From NCBI GenBank assembly GCA_035539855.1, contig DATLHO010000191.1, positions 1 to 46,977 on the forward strand: a stretch of 46,977 nt of DNA, given 5' to 3'. Shown one piece after another: positions 25,696 through 33,657 of the stretch; position 1 is the stretch's first letter; each line of letters opens with the position of its first letter. Under the pieces are notes generated by a model that worked only from the letters and a program-made list of their open reading frames with translations, did no database searches and was not told the DNA's origin. A program made the translations under genes and the position numbers. The stretch is from DATLHO01 sp035539855 (GTDB lineage Bacteria; Bacteroidota; Ignavibacteria; OLB7).

Positions 25696-25703
25696 TATGT
25701 TTG
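25696..25703 (+). promoter_or_regulatory. Candidate -7 element TATGTTTG for the LEA14-like gene
   Basis: A perfect match to TAnnTTTG lies in the pdxH / LEA14-like divergent spacer, 127 bp before the LEA14-like start. The nearest upstream TTG is 24 bp away, longer than the 20-21 bp seen at the stronger sites in this window, so the promoter is tentative. Confidence 0.3.
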
Positions 25704-25830
25704 CGCGCGTTCGGTCCGATTCCTGCAACGCCGGTTCTTGTCGCCGGCCGATGCAACCGAACCGGCCTGCTCCTGTCACAACCGTATTCGTACCCGGTCG
25801 CACATTCTCGTCAACCCATACCTGCACGCG

Positions 25831-26460
25831 ATGAAACGTTCAACCACACGCGCACTGATCGCACTCGCGCTGATCGCGTCCACCGTCGGCGGCTATGGCT
25901 GCGCGGCGCTGTCGCAGATCGGCAATCTCCGCAATCTCCAGTTCCAGCTCGGCGCCGTCCAGGGCTTCAGGCTCAACGGCGTCGACATCAGCCGCATCAG
26001 CCAGCCGAGCGACGTGTCGCCGATGGACATGGTCCGCCTCGGTCAGGCGATCGCGACGAAGACGATGCCGGTCGAGTTCACGCTCAACGTCAACGCACGC
26101 AACCCGAACACGCCGACCGCCGGTGCGCAGCCCACGCCGCTGTACCTCAGCCGGCTCGACTGGCGCCTGAAGATCGACGGCCGCGAGACGATCGCCGGCG
26201 TCGTCAACCGCCAGCTCGAGATCCCGGCCGGCGGTCAGACGACCGTGATCCCGCTGACGATGCAGCTCGACCTCTACAAGTTCTTCGCCGATCGCGGTCT
26301 CAACGACATGATCAACCTGGCGACGGCCATCGGCGGCGCGCGAGGTTCGAGCTCGCGCCTCGAGCTCCTGGCGAAGGTCCAGGTCACGATCCCGGGCATC
26401 CCGACACCGATCAACTACCCGGGCGAGATCTCGATCGTCGATCGGCAGTTCAGCAACTGA
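25831..26460 (+). CDS. LEA14/WHy-like exported protein, probable lipoprotein
   Basis: A 209-residue protein with an N-terminal signal (M-K-R-S-T-T-R-A-L-I-A-L-A-L-I-A-S) ending near G-Y-G-C; the Cys suggests lipidation, though the residues before it are not a canonical lipobox. The mature part matches the LEA type-2 / water-stress (WHy) beta-sandwich: G-F-R-L-N-G-V-D, then V-E-F-T-L-N-V-N-A-R-N-P-N, then L-D-W-R-L-K-I-D-G and a C-terminal I-P-A-G-G-Q-T-T-V-I-P-L. Bacterial LEA14-like proteins are common in Bacteroidota periplasms and may bind hydrophobic ligands or protect against stress. It is monocistronic, ended by a strong hairpin. Confidence 0.83.
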   Translation: MKRSTTRALIALALIASTVGGYGCAALSQIGNLRNLQFQLGAVQGFRLNGVDISRISQPSDVSPMDMVRLGQAIATKTMPVEFTLNVNARNPNTPTAGAQPTPLYLSRLDWRLKIDGRETIAGVVNRQLEIPAGGQTTVIPLTMQLDLYKFFADRGLNDMINLATAIGGARGSSSRLELLAKVQVTIPGIPTPINYPGEISIVDRQFSN

Positions 26461-26483
26461 TCAACGGACCGGAACGGTCGATG

Positions 26484-26510
26484 GGCCCGGGCGGCATTGC
26501 CGCCCGGGCC
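26484..26510. terminator. Hairpin terminator between convergent genes
   Basis: A perfect 12-bp GC stem (GGCCCGGGCGGC / GCCGCCCGGGCC) with a 3-nt loop lies 23 bp after the LEA14-like stop and 11 bp from the end of the convergent methyltransferase gene. The T tail is short (GTCGTTTC). Confidence 0.75.
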
Positions 26511-26521
26511 GCGTCGTTTCA

Positions 26522-27262
26522 CTACCGCGCGCCCTTCGGTTTCGCCACCGCGAGCAGCGAGATGCCGAACGGGAGATTCATGTTCGGCACGATGCTCTTC
26601 TCGGCTGCGAAGATCGCCCTGAGCATGGTGTTCATCGCGGGTGATGGCATGTCGAGCTTCGTCGAATCGATCGTCGCCGACTTGTCGCGGTCGATCAGCT
26701 TCTTCGCCGCGCCGATGGGGAACAGGAACGTGTTGTAGAACGTGAACTTCACCGGCTCCAGGCCCGCGCGGTCGAGCACCTCGCGGAGCTGCCGCGCGCT
26801 GTAGCGTCGCTTGTGGTGGTGCAGCACGTCGTGCGCGCTCCACATCCACATGTACGCCGGGACGGTGATGATCACTCGGCCGTCGGGCGAGACGATCTCG
26901 CGAGCGCGCGTGAGGACCGAGAGGTCGTCGTCGATGTGCTCGATGACGTCGAGCAGGAGGGCGGCGCGCACGTTGTACCGCTCGGCCGGGAACTCCTCGG
27001 CCGACATCTGAAAGACGTCGGTCAGTCCCCGCTTCTTCGAGTACTCGACCGCCAGCGGCGACATGTCGATGCCGACGACGCGGTACTTCTCCGAGAGCGC
27101 TTTGAGGATCGCACCGGTCCCGCATCCGATGTCGAGGATCGTGTCCCCCGGTCGCAGGTTCGCGTACTTCTCGATGATCCGTCGCACGATGATCGATCGC
27201 GCGGCGAACCACCAGTGCTTCTCCTCCTGCTCGTAGTGAAGATGATAGACTGATTCGTCCAT
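26522..27262 (-). CDS. SAM-dependent class I methyltransferase
   Basis: A 246-residue methyltransferase. Motif I is L-D-I-G-C-G-T-G (residues 43-50), followed by V-V-G-I-D-M-S for the acidic loop, L-L-L-D-V-I-E-H-I-D-D-D and R-V-I-I-T-V-P-A-Y. The N-terminal E-E-K-H-W-W-F-A-A-R segment marks a subgroup often found with glycosyltransferases and polyprenyl or surface-glycan genes, and the H-H-H-K-R-R-Y-S stretch fits the same group. The substrate is unknown. The Met at 27262 starts this conserved segment; a longer frame to 27334 crosses the terminator of the upstream ppiD-like gene and is rejected. Confidence 0.9.
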   Translation of the reverse strand: MDESVYHLHYEQEEKHWWFAARSIIVRRIIEKYANLRPGDTILDIGCGTGAILKALSEKYRVVGIDMSPLAVEYSKKRGLTDVFQMSAEEFPAERYNVRAALLLDVIEHIDDDLSVLTRAREIVSPDGRVIITVPAYMWMWSAHDVLHHHKRRYSARQLREVLDRAGLEPVKFTFYNTFLFPIGAAKKLIDRDKSATIDSTKLDMPSPAMNTMLRAIFAAEKSIVPNMNLPFGISLLAVAKPKGAR

Positions 27263-27285
27263 CGGGGACCACGGAATTGTGATGG

Positions 27286-27322
27286 AAAAAAAGGCGGGGA
27301 GTGGCACGTGCTCACTCCCCGC
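27286..27322 (-). terminator. Strong rho-independent terminator of the ppiD-like gene
   Basis: Read on the minus strand, GCGGGGAGTG and CACTCCCCGC form a perfect 10-bp stem around a 9-nt loop, followed within one base by seven Ts (27292-27286). It lies 41 bp after the stop of the PpiD-like gene and is the cleanest intrinsic terminator in the window. Confidence 0.92.
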
Positions 27323-27363
27323 TTCGATCGTCATTGCCGGACCGGGCCGGGACCGTCAGGGCC

Positions 27364-29511
27364 TTACATCTGCGAGCGGTAGTCCTCGATCTGCGCCTGC
27401 TCGCGCGCGCGGCGCAGCCAGTCCTGGAACAGCGACTGCCGGCGCTGGGTCAGCAGCTGCTGCATGAACGTCTGGCGCTCGGCGGCGAACTCCTGGTCGG
27501 TCGGCTGCACGCGGCGGTCGACCCGCGCGATGTAGTAGCCGCGCTCACCCTTGAGCACACCGGAGGTCTGATTGTTCTGCAGGTCGAAGGCGCCGGAGGT
27601 CAGCGCGAAGTCGAAGCCCACGCCCGGGAACGGCGAGGTCCGCACGACGTCGGTGAACGGCGTGACTTCGACCGCGGGCTCGATCGTCTTGAGCTTCGAG
27701 AGGCTGTCGCCCGCCGCCAGTGCGGCGCGCATCTTGTCGGCGCGCGCCTTGAGCAGCGCGAGCTTCTTCTGCGTGCGGAGCTTCTCGATGATGCCCGCCT
27801 TCGCATCGGCGAACTCCATCGCGCCGGCATTGCGCACCTTCGAGATCTGCGCGACGACGACCGAGCCGTCGCCCATCTCGATGAGCTCGCTGACGTCGCC
27901 GATCGTGCCGCCGTAGGCGAAGTACGTCAGCTTGAGCGTGCCGGCAGCCGGCTCGTTGCGGTTGATCGGACCCGACTCGTAGACCTGCATCGACTGCTTG
28001 GCCGCGAGCGAATCGATCGAGCCGCCCGCCGCGAGTGTCTTCTGGAAGTCCGCCGCGCGACGGCGCAGAAGGTTGCGCGTCGTGTTCGAGACCCGGACGT
28101 CGAACTTGAGATCGCGGATCTTGTAGCTGCGCGTCGTCTTCTCGTTGACCTTGATGATGTGATAGCCGTAGTCGGTCTTGATCGGACCGACGATGCTGCC
28201 CGGCGCCGCGGCGAAGGCTGCGTCCTCGAACGGCTTGACCATCATGCCGCGCTTGAAGTATCCGACATCGCCGCCACGCGCGGCCGAGCCCGGATCGGCG
28301 CTGAGCTGCGGCGCAAGCACCTCGAAGCTCTCACCGCCCTTGACACGCGCCAGCGCCTTGTTCGCCTCGGCGCGGACCGAGTCGTCGTTGGTCGCGCTGC
28401 GGAAGAGGATGTGCTGCGCCTTGACGTAGGATTCGCCGGAATCACGCACGTCGGCAACGTTGATCAGGTACGTGCCGTCGGTCATGCGGACCGGTCCGAT
28501 CACGTCGCCGCTCTTGGAGCCCTGGAGCGCGTTCTGCAGCTCCGGCGTGAGCTCCTGCAGCGGAACGTAGTTCGAGCCGTTGTAGCGGCCGGCGCCGTAC
28601 TGGTCGACGTAGCTCGCGAAGATCGAGTCCTTCGCTCGCGGGTCGGGAGTGCGGCCGAGCGCGGTCATCACGTTGTCGAGCTTGCGCTTGACCGCGCCGG
28701 AATCGCTGGCCGACGGATCGAGCGGGAACATCACGTAACGAACCTCGCGCGATGCCTTCTGATAGAAGTCGCCCTTGTGCTCGTTGTAGTACTTCTGCGC
28801 CTCCTCGTCGGTGACTTTCGCCTGCTCGTCGGGAATGACCGTGACCGGCAGAAGGGCGTAGCTGCCCGAGATCTTCGTGCGCTGCTCGGTGAACGCCGAG
28901 CGCAAGTCCGGCAGCGACGGAATCGCCGATGCGGTCACCGCGCTCTCGACGGCCTGACGCAGCAGGTCGCGACGAATCTCCTCCTCGAGCTGCTTGATCT
29001 GGGTCTTCGTCTTGGCGATGTCCTCGGGCTGTGCCTGGCGCCGCGTCATGAAGCCGTCGATGTCGGTCATGAACTCGCGGTAGATCGCCGTCTGGAAGAC
29101 GCCGGCGGAATCGGAGAACTGCTGCTTGATGAAGTCCGGCGGGTTGTACAGCAGGACCTCGGCGAGCTGCTCGTCGGTCACCGAGATGCCGAGACGCTCG
29201 GCCTCCTGACGGATCAGAGCCTCACCGACCATCTGCTCCCAGACTGCGTCGCGGATCTGCTGATCGTTGATCTCGGCATCGGGATTCTGCTGGCGCTGCA
29301 TCGCGATCACCGCCTCGACGCGGGATTCGAACTCGGCCTGGCTGATCTCCTGACCGTTGACCACGCCCATCGCGGTCGATCCGGCCGGCTGCACCGAGCC
29401 CTGACCTCGCCGTGCATCGCCCCACTCGAAGACGATGAGCGCCACGAACATGATGGCGAGGAAAATGATGACTGCCGGCATGTTCTGCCGGAGTTTCTGC
29501 ATGAATCCCAT
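27364..29511 (-). CDS. Periplasmic peptidylprolyl isomerase / chaperone, PpiD/SurA-like
   Basis: A 715-residue protein anchored by one N-terminal helix (about residues 11-28, P-A-V-I-I-F-L-A-I-M-F-V-A-L-I). A SurA-N-like helical region follows (V-N-G-Q-E-I-S-Q-A-E-F near 55). A clear parvulin domain near 360-460 contains K-A-Q-H-I-L-F, G-G-D-V-G-Y-F-K-R-G and Y-G-Y-H-I-I-K-V. A degenerate parvulin-like segment precedes it (I-G-P-V-R-M-T-D-G-T-Y-L-I-N-V, about 300-355), and a third such segment follows (G-E-R-G-Y-Y-I-A-R-V). This layout is the Bacteroidota PpiD type, which folds outer-membrane and periplasmic proteins. The start is at 29511 or 29502 (two nearby Met). The gene is transcribed alone, with its own promoter and terminator. 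Confidence 0.92.
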   Translation of the reverse strand: MGFMQKLRQNMPAVIIFLAIMFVALIVFEWGDARRGQGSVQPAGSTAMGVVNGQEISQAEFESRVEAVIAMQRQQNPDAEINDQQIRDAVWEQMVGEALIRQEAERLGISVTDEQLAEVLLYNPPDFIKQQFSDSAGVFQTAIYREFMTDIDGFMTRRQAQPEDIAKTKTQIKQLEEEIRRDLLRQAVESAVTASAIPSLPDLRSAFTEQRTKISGSYALLPVTVIPDEQAKVTDEEAQKYYNEHKGDFYQKASREVRYVMFPLDPSASDSGAVKRKLDNVMTALGRTPDPRAKDSIFASYVDQYGAGRYNGSNYVPLQELTPELQNALQGSKSGDVIGPVRMTDGTYLINVADVRDSGESYVKAQHILFRSATNDDSVRAEANKALARVKGGESFEVLAPQLSADPGSAARGGDVGYFKRGMMVKPFEDAAFAAAPGSIVGPIKTDYGYHIIKVNEKTTRSYKIRDLKFDVRVSNTTRNLLRRRAADFQKTLAAGGSIDSLAAKQSMQVYESGPINRNEPAAGTLKLTYFAYGGTIGDVSELIEMGDGSVVVAQISKVRNAGAMEFADAKAGIIEKLRTQKKLALLKARADKMRAALAAGDSLSKLKTIEPAVEVTPFTDVVRTSPFPGVGFDFALTSGAFDLQNNQTSGVLKGERGYYIARVDRRVQPTDQEFAAERQTFMQQLLTQRRQSLFQDWLRRAREQAQIEDYRSQM

Positions 29512-29549
29512 AAATGCGGTTCGACTTGGTAGGAACTGAAGAGAAGCGA

Positions 29550-29581
29550 CCAATATAACGGCGGCAGGGGGGATTATCCAA
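29550..29581 (-). promoter_or_regulatory. Candidate Bacteroidota-type promoter of the ppiD-like gene
   Basis: On the minus strand TTGG (29581-29578), 20 bp, then TATATTGG (29557-29550), about 40 bp before the start codon. Both boxes differ by one or two bases from TTTG / TAnnTTTG, and the spacing fits. Confidence 0.4.
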
Positions 29582-29639
29582 TGGCGGAGGCCGCGCGGTC
29601 GCATCCCTGGCTCCGCCGAGGCCCGCGGGCACCGGGCCG

Positions 29640-30740
29640 CTAGCGCTTCAGGGTGAACGAGAACGTGCTGCCGACGCCGGGCGTCGAGGCGACCTGGACG
29701 ACCGATCGGTGCGCCTCGATGATGTGCTTGACGATGGCCAGGCCCAGCCCGCTGCCGCCGACCGCGCGCGAGCGGTTCTTGTCGACGCGGTAGAACCGCT
29801 CGAAGATCCGCGCCTGGTCCTCCGCCGGGATTCCGATCCCCGTATCGCGCACGCGCACCAGCAGCTCGCTCTCGCGAAACTCGAGCTCGACCGTCACGGC
29901 GCCGTCGGGTCGGTTGTACTTGATGGCGTTCTCGACGAGGTTGACCACCGCCTGCTTCAGACGATCCCGGTCGCCGTACGCGCCGTGATCGCGATCGTCG
30001 GCGGTGATCCTCAGCTCGAGCGTGACCCCGGCCATCTCCGCGGTCGGCTGCAGCTCGTCGAGGATCGCGCGGAAGAACTCGACGGCGTCGAAGTATCGGA
30101 AGCTCATCTTCATCTCGCCGGACTCGATCCGCGAGATCTCGATGAGGTCCGTCAGCAGGCCGTGCAGGCGGAGGACGTTGAGGTGGGCCTTGCGCAGGAA
30201 GTCGTCGCGGACGACGGGATCGTCGACGGCGCCGTCGATGAGCGTCTCGAGGTACCCCTGCACCGAGAAGATCGGCGTGCGCAGCTCGTGCGAGACGTTG
30301 CCGAGAAACTCGCTGCGCACGCGCTCGAGCCGCTTGAGATCGGCGATGTCGCGCTGCGCTCGGATCGCAAGCGCGTCGATCGCCTCACCGAGGAGCCTGA
30401 GCTCCCGGAGCCGAACCTGGTCGACCGGAACGGTGCGCTCGAAGTGTCCGGCGGCGAGATCGCGCGCCGCGGCGGTCAGGATGCGCACCGACTCGGCGTC
30501 GCGAGCAGCGAGCGAACGCGCGCGCGCGAGCACCGCCAGCGTCACGACGATCATTGATCCGGCAAGCGCCCAGAGCTCCGCAGACGCGGCGATCACGCCC
30601 GTCGCGCGCAGCAGCAGCACCAGACCGATCGACACGGCGAGCCCACCGAGCCAGAGTCCCGCCGAGAGTCGCACGCGCTGCTGCAGATCGCCGTTCATGG
30701 CGTGCAAGGTACGCCGTGGAGCATGCGCGCCATCACTCAC
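29640..30740 (-). CDS. PhoR-like sensor histidine kinase
   Basis: A 366-residue kinase with two close membrane helices (about residues 26-46 and 52-72) and almost no periplasmic loop. A HAMP-like linker follows (R-D-L-A-A-G-H-F). The H-box is F-L-G-N-V-S-H-E-L-R-T-P-I-F-S-V-Q-G-Y with phospho-acceptor H151. The N-box is N-L-V-E-N-A-I-K-Y-N (266-275), G1 is D-T-G-I-G-I-P (about 298), and G2 is G-G-S-G-L-G-L-A-I-V. The H-box sequence is typical of Bacteroidota PhoR-like kinases that sense membrane or envelope state. A GTG at 30740 overlaps the regulator stop (GTGA), which favours it over the ATG at 30698. It signals to the response regulator encoded upstream. Confidence 0.93.
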   Translation of the reverse strand: MSDGAHAPRRTLHAMNGDLQQRVRLSAGLWLGGLAVSIGLVLLLRATGVIAASAELWALAGSMIVVTLAVLARARSLAARDAESVRILTAAARDLAAGHFERTVPVDQVRLRELRLLGEAIDALAIRAQRDIADLKRLERVRSEFLGNVSHELRTPIFSVQGYLETLIDGAVDDPVVRDDFLRKAHLNVLRLHGLLTDLIEISRIESGEMKMSFRYFDAVEFFRAILDELQPTAEMAGVTLELRITADDRDHGAYGDRDRLKQAVVNLVENAIKYNRPDGAVTVELEFRESELLVRVRDTGIGIPAEDQARIFERFYRVDKNRSRAVGGSGLGLAIVKHIIEAHRSVVQVASTPGVGSTFSFTLKR

Positions 30741-31429
30741 TCGCGGAATCGATAGCCGACCCCCTTGACCGTCTCGATCGACGCCGAGTGCGCACCGAGC
30801 TTCTCGCGCACCTTCGAGATGTGCACGTCGACGGTGCGGTCGAGCACGTAGATGTTCTCGCCCCAGATCCTGTTCAGCAGCGCCTCGCGCGAGAAGACCT
30901 TGCCGGGATTCGAGACGAGAAAGGCCAGCAGCTCGAACTCCTTCTTGGGGAAGAAGATCTCCTGCCCGTCGACCTTCACGGTGTAGTTCTGCCGGTTTAT
31001 CTCGAGGTCGCCGACGCGCAGCACCTCGGGCATGACGAGCGTCTCGGTCCGTACCGCCTCGGCGCTGCGGCGCAGGATCGAGCGCACGCGCGCGACGAAC
31101 ACGCGCGGCGAGATCGGTTTCTCGATGTAGTCGTCGGCGCCGAGCTCGAGGCCGAGCACCTGGTCGAACTCCCCGGCGCGCGCGGTCAGGAACATGATCG
31201 GCGTCGAGGCATGACGCGGCGTCGCGCGCAGCCTCCGGCAGACCTCGAAGCCGTCGACTCCGGGCATCATCACGTCGAGCACGACGAGGTCGACAGGCGC
31301 CTCGGCCGCGGTCAGGGCCTCGGCGCCGTCATGGGCGGTCAGCACGTCGTAGCCTTCCTTCTCGAGATTGTAGCGCAGCAGCGCCACGATATCCTCCTCG
31401 TCATCGACAACCAGAACGGTCTTCGCCAT
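30737..31429 (-). CDS. PhoB/OmpR-family response regulator
   Basis: A 230-residue transcription factor. The receiver domain holds the acidic pocket (V-V-D-D-E-E-D), phospho-acceptor D52 in L-D-V-M-M-P, T82 and K104 (E-K-P). The C-terminal winged helix contains F-P-K-K-E-F-E-L-L, R-I-W-G-E-N-I, D-R-T-V-D-V-H-I-S-K-V-R-E-K and the ending K-G-V-G-Y-R-F. It is the first gene of a regulator-kinase operon with a 4-bp overlap. Its promoter region is shared, divergently, with the ATP synthase operon, so control of that operon by this regulator is possible but unproven. Confidence 0.95.
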   Translation of the reverse strand: MAKTVLVVDDEEDIVALLRYNLEKEGYDVLTAHDGAEALTAAEAPVDLVVLDVMMPGVDGFEVCRRLRATPRHASTPIMFLTARAGEFDQVLGLELGADDYIEKPISPRVFVARVRSILRRSAEAVRTETLVMPEVLRVGDLEINRQNYTVKVDGQEIFFPKKEFELLAFLVSNPGKVFSREALLNRIWGENIYVLDRTVDVHISKVREKLGAHSASIETVKGVGYRFRE

Positions 31430-31470
31430 GCGGAATGGGCTCGTTGTGGGAAAGCGCGTTGAGAGACAGG

Positions 31471-31502
31471 CAAAGGTACCTGCCGGAGGCGGCGCCGTTC
31501 AA
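31471..31502 (-). promoter_or_regulatory. Bacteroidota-type promoter of the two-component operon
   Basis: Minus strand: TTG (31502-31500), 21 bp, TACCTTTG (31478-31471). The -7 box is a perfect match to TAnnTTTG. Transcription would start near 31465, leaving a leader of about 35 nt before the regulator ATG at 31429. Confidence 0.55.
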
Positions 31503-31598
31503 GGGCGCGCGGGTCGCTCGGGCGTTACGATTCGGTAACCCCGGTCGGCCCGCGGGCAGGGGAGGGCCGCTACAAAGTGTCGCGCGAGGGATTTAAGA

Positions 31599-31631
31599 TT
31601 TGTCCGTTAGAGCGGGTGGCGCGTAACTTTG
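31599..31631 (+). promoter_or_regulatory. Bacteroidota-type promoter of the ATP synthase operon
   Basis: TTTG (31599-31602) and TAACTTTG (31624-31631) are separated by 21 bp. Both boxes match the -33/-7 consensus of Bacteroidota housekeeping promoters exactly. It lies 103 bp upstream of the first atp-operon gene, giving a leader of nearly 100 nt. Confidence 0.6.
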
Positions 31632-31734
31632 GCGGCTAAACAGGTTCCCGGCTCGCCGAATGCGCGGCCCGCGTTGCGGCCGGCGGTCAGGACGACGTTC
31701 TTTGTGCTCGATCGGCGCCCCCGGTGCCAGCCCC

Positions 31735-31989
31735 ATGACGACAAGCAGACCGAAGCAGTCGACGATGCAGCAGCTCGGGCCCTACATGGGGCTCGGCTTC
31801 CAGCTTGCCGCAGCGATGGTGGTCTTCGGCGCGATCGGATGGTGGCTCGACGAGCGGTGGGGAACGACGCCGTGGCTGCTCGTCGTCGGCGTCCTGCTCG
31901 GCGCCGTCGGCGGGATGATCAGCATCATCCGTACGAGCATCCGCTCGGCCCGGACATCGAGCGGCGACGCGAAACGCTCGCCGGACTAA
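31735..31989 (+). CDS. AtpZ/AtpI-family small membrane protein
   Basis: An 84-residue protein with two hydrophobic helices (L-G-F-Q-L-A-A-A-M-V-V-F-G-A-I-G and L-L-V-V-G-V-L-L-G-A-V-G-G-M) joined by the family's W-W-L-D-E-R-W-G-T motif. Proteins of this family head F-type ATP synthase operons and are thought to help Mg2+ supply or c-ring assembly. The ATG at 31735 is chosen because earlier in-frame Met codons add low-complexity Arg-rich residues. A 12-bp gap separates it from the next membrane protein gene. Confidence 0.88.
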   Translation: MTTSRPKQSTMQQLGPYMGLGFQLAAAMVVFGAIGWWLDERWGTTPWLLVVGVLLGAVGGMISIIRTSIRSARTSSGDAKRSPD

Positions 31990-32001
31990 CATCGGTACTG
32001 A

Positions 32002-32454
32002 ATGCGCTTTCGTTTCCTCAGATCGGTGCTCGTGCTGACCGTCGTCGTCGCCGGAGCAATGGCCTATCCGACCATCGCCTGGGCCACGCCGGAGGTCGTC
32101 GATTCGATCGTCGCCTCGGCGATCATCGCGATCGTCAACGTGACGATCGGGCTCGTGGCCCTCGAATGGGCTATCGACAAGGCGAACGCTCCGTTCATGT
32201 ACGTGGTCTTCGGGGGAATGGGCGTGCGCATGGGGCTGATCCTCGTCGCCCTGACCGTGCTGCTTCTCAACGGATACCACGCCCTGTCGCTTGCACTGTC
32301 GCTGATGGGCTTCTACGTCGTTTACACGATCGCCGAGATCGTCTACGTCCTGCGCGAGCTCGACAAGCGTCCCTCGCGCCGCAGCTCGCCCCGCAGGTCG
32401 GTCGATTCCCTCTCTCCTCGCACCATAGCAGTCAACCAGTACTACCGTCGATGA
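32002..32454 (+). CDS. Hypothetical four-helix membrane protein of the ATP synthase operon
   Basis: A 150-residue protein with an N-terminal hydrophobic segment that may act as a signal anchor (F-L-R-S-V-L-V-L-T-V-V-V-A-G-A). Three more helices follow, including V-N-V-T-I-G-L-V-A-L-E-W-A and G-F-Y-V-V-Y-T-I-A-E-I-V-Y-V-L. A basic Ser/Arg-rich tail ends it. Its position between the AtpZ/AtpI-like gene and atpB, with a 4-bp ATGA overlap with atpB, makes it an AtpI-position protein. No domain was recognised with certainty. It may serve in assembly of subunits a and c. Confidence 0.8.
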   Translation: MRFRFLRSVLVLTVVVAGAMAYPTIAWATPEVVDSIVASAIIAIVNVTIGLVALEWAIDKANAPFMYVVFGGMGVRMGLILVALTVLLLNGYHALSLALSLMGFYVVYTIAEIVYVLRELDKRPSRRSSPRRSVDSLSPRTIAVNQYYRR

Positions 32455-33482
32455 AAGATCCGAACGATCAGCTGCTTGCCCAGGCCGACACGAAGGTCGA
32501 TACGACCACGGGCACACCGTCGACCGGAGCCCAAGGCAACGACGGTGCGAAGCAGGAGGGGAGCGTCTTCACGACGCTGCTGAAGACGCTCGGCGATCAC
32601 CGCGAGCTGCACTTCGGCGGCGCGCACATCCCGCTGCCGATCCTGCTGTTCGACAACGGCGTGCACTTCTACCCGAGCCTGCACTCGATGAAGGAGGCGG
32701 GTCTGTACACGACCGACAAGGACGACCATCACATCTACCGCGCGGGAACCGAGCAGGCCCCGTCGCTCGACATGTCGGTGACCAGCCTGGTCGCGTTCCA
32801 GTGGATCTCGATGCTGATCCTGATGCTCGTCTTCATCCCGATGGCGAAGAAGTACAGGCGTGCCGGCATCCGTCCGCTCAAGGGCTTCCATAACGCCGTC
32901 GAGGCCGTCGTCGTCTACGTCCGCGACCAGATCGTCCTGCCGAATGCTGGCAGCGAGGGTCGCAAGCTGATGCCGATCTTCCTGACGTTCTTCTTCTTCA
33001 TCCTGACGATGAACCTCATCGGCCTGGTTCCGATGGGCCACTCGGCGACCGGAAGTCTCAACGTCACCGCCGGGCTCGCGATCATCGCCTTCTTCGTGAT
33101 CCAGATCGCCGCGATCGCCAAGAACGGCATCGGCGCCTGGCTGTATCACCTGACCGGCGGCGTGCCGACGTGGCTGTGGCCGATCATGGTGCCGGTCGAG
33201 GTGCTCGGCCTGTTCACCAAGCCCTTCGCCCTGGCGGTTCGACTCTTCGCGAACATGACCGCGGGTCACGTGATCCTGCTTTCGCTGATCGGCTTGACGT
33301 TCGTCGCCGGCGCGTTCATCCCCGTGATGATCGGCTTCTCGCTCTTCATCAACGTCCTCGAGCTCCTGGTGGCCTTCATCCAGGCCTACATCTTCACGAT
33401 GCTGACCTCGGTGTTCGTCGGAATCGCGACGGCCGGGCACGACGACCACGGCCACGACGAAGCGCACGCCGCGGCGCACTGA
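32451..33482 (+). CDS. atpB: ATP synthase F0 subunit a
   Basis: A 343-residue subunit a. The essential Arg is R264 in A-L-A-V-R-L-F-A-N-M, followed by T-A-G-H-V-I-L. The membrane helices are well defined (F-L-T-F-F-F-F-I-L-T-M-N-L-I-G, P-V-E-V-L-G-L-F-T-K-P). The N-terminus carries about 110 extra residues before the first core helix (Y-P-S-L-H-S-M-K-E-A region), as in Bacteroidota homologues. The C-terminus ends in a His-rich tail (G-H-D-D-H-G-H-D-E-A-H-A-A-A-H). With the c-ring it forms the proton path of F0. The start overlaps the upstream gene by 4 bp; a 175-bp gap precedes atpE. Confidence 0.97.
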   Translation: MKDPNDQLLAQADTKVDTTTGTPSTGAQGNDGAKQEGSVFTTLLKTLGDHRELHFGGAHIPLPILLFDNGVHFYPSLHSMKEAGLYTTDKDDHHIYRAGTEQAPSLDMSVTSLVAFQWISMLILMLVFIPMAKKYRRAGIRPLKGFHNAVEAVVVYVRDQIVLPNAGSEGRKLMPIFLTFFFFILTMNLIGLVPMGHSATGSLNVTAGLAIIAFFVIQIAAIAKNGIGAWLYHLTGGVPTWLWPIMVPVEVLGLFTKPFALAVRLFANMTAGHVILLSLIGLTFVAGAFIPVMIGFSLFINVLELLVAFIQAYIFTMLTSVFVGIATAGHDDHGHDEAHAAAH

Positions 33483-33657
33483 TCGGGCGCGGCCGATGGG
33501 ATGCCGAAACCCACTGGAAAACTTTTGTAGGACCGCACGGCCTCGATTCTCCGTAGTTTCGCGAGTCTCACACCGATGCTCGGTCCTCTTCCGACGCAAG
33601 CAATACTGACGCAATAGCTCAATTCAATTCTCTCAACCATCCATTAGGAGCTCTTCA

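Larger units (their letters stand above)
31430..31734. other. 305-bp divergent intergenic region between regulator and ATP synthase operons
   Basis: This is the longest gene-free stretch in the window. It holds a minus-strand promoter (31471-31502) near the regulator start and a plus-strand promoter (31599-31631) for the ATP synthase operon. Between them are GC-rich segments, and the 104-bp leader before the first atp gene has no obvious reading frame. No clear direct repeat typical of PhoB-family binding was found by eye. Confidence 0.7.

Noticed and set aside
25052..25756. An N-terminal extension of the PaaK/CapK-like protein across pdxH
   Set aside because: It would overlap pdxH in another frame for its whole length, and the extra residues resemble no adenylating enzyme.
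27301..29532. A long plus-strand frame opposite the ppiD-like gene
   Set aside because: No recognisable domain, Leu/Arg/Asp-rich antisense composition; the minus-strand gene has a membrane anchor, a parvulin domain, a promoter and a terminator.
33524..33561. TTTG and TAGTTTCG before atpE as a second promoter
   Set aside because: The spacing of 26 bp is too long and the -7 box has a mismatch.
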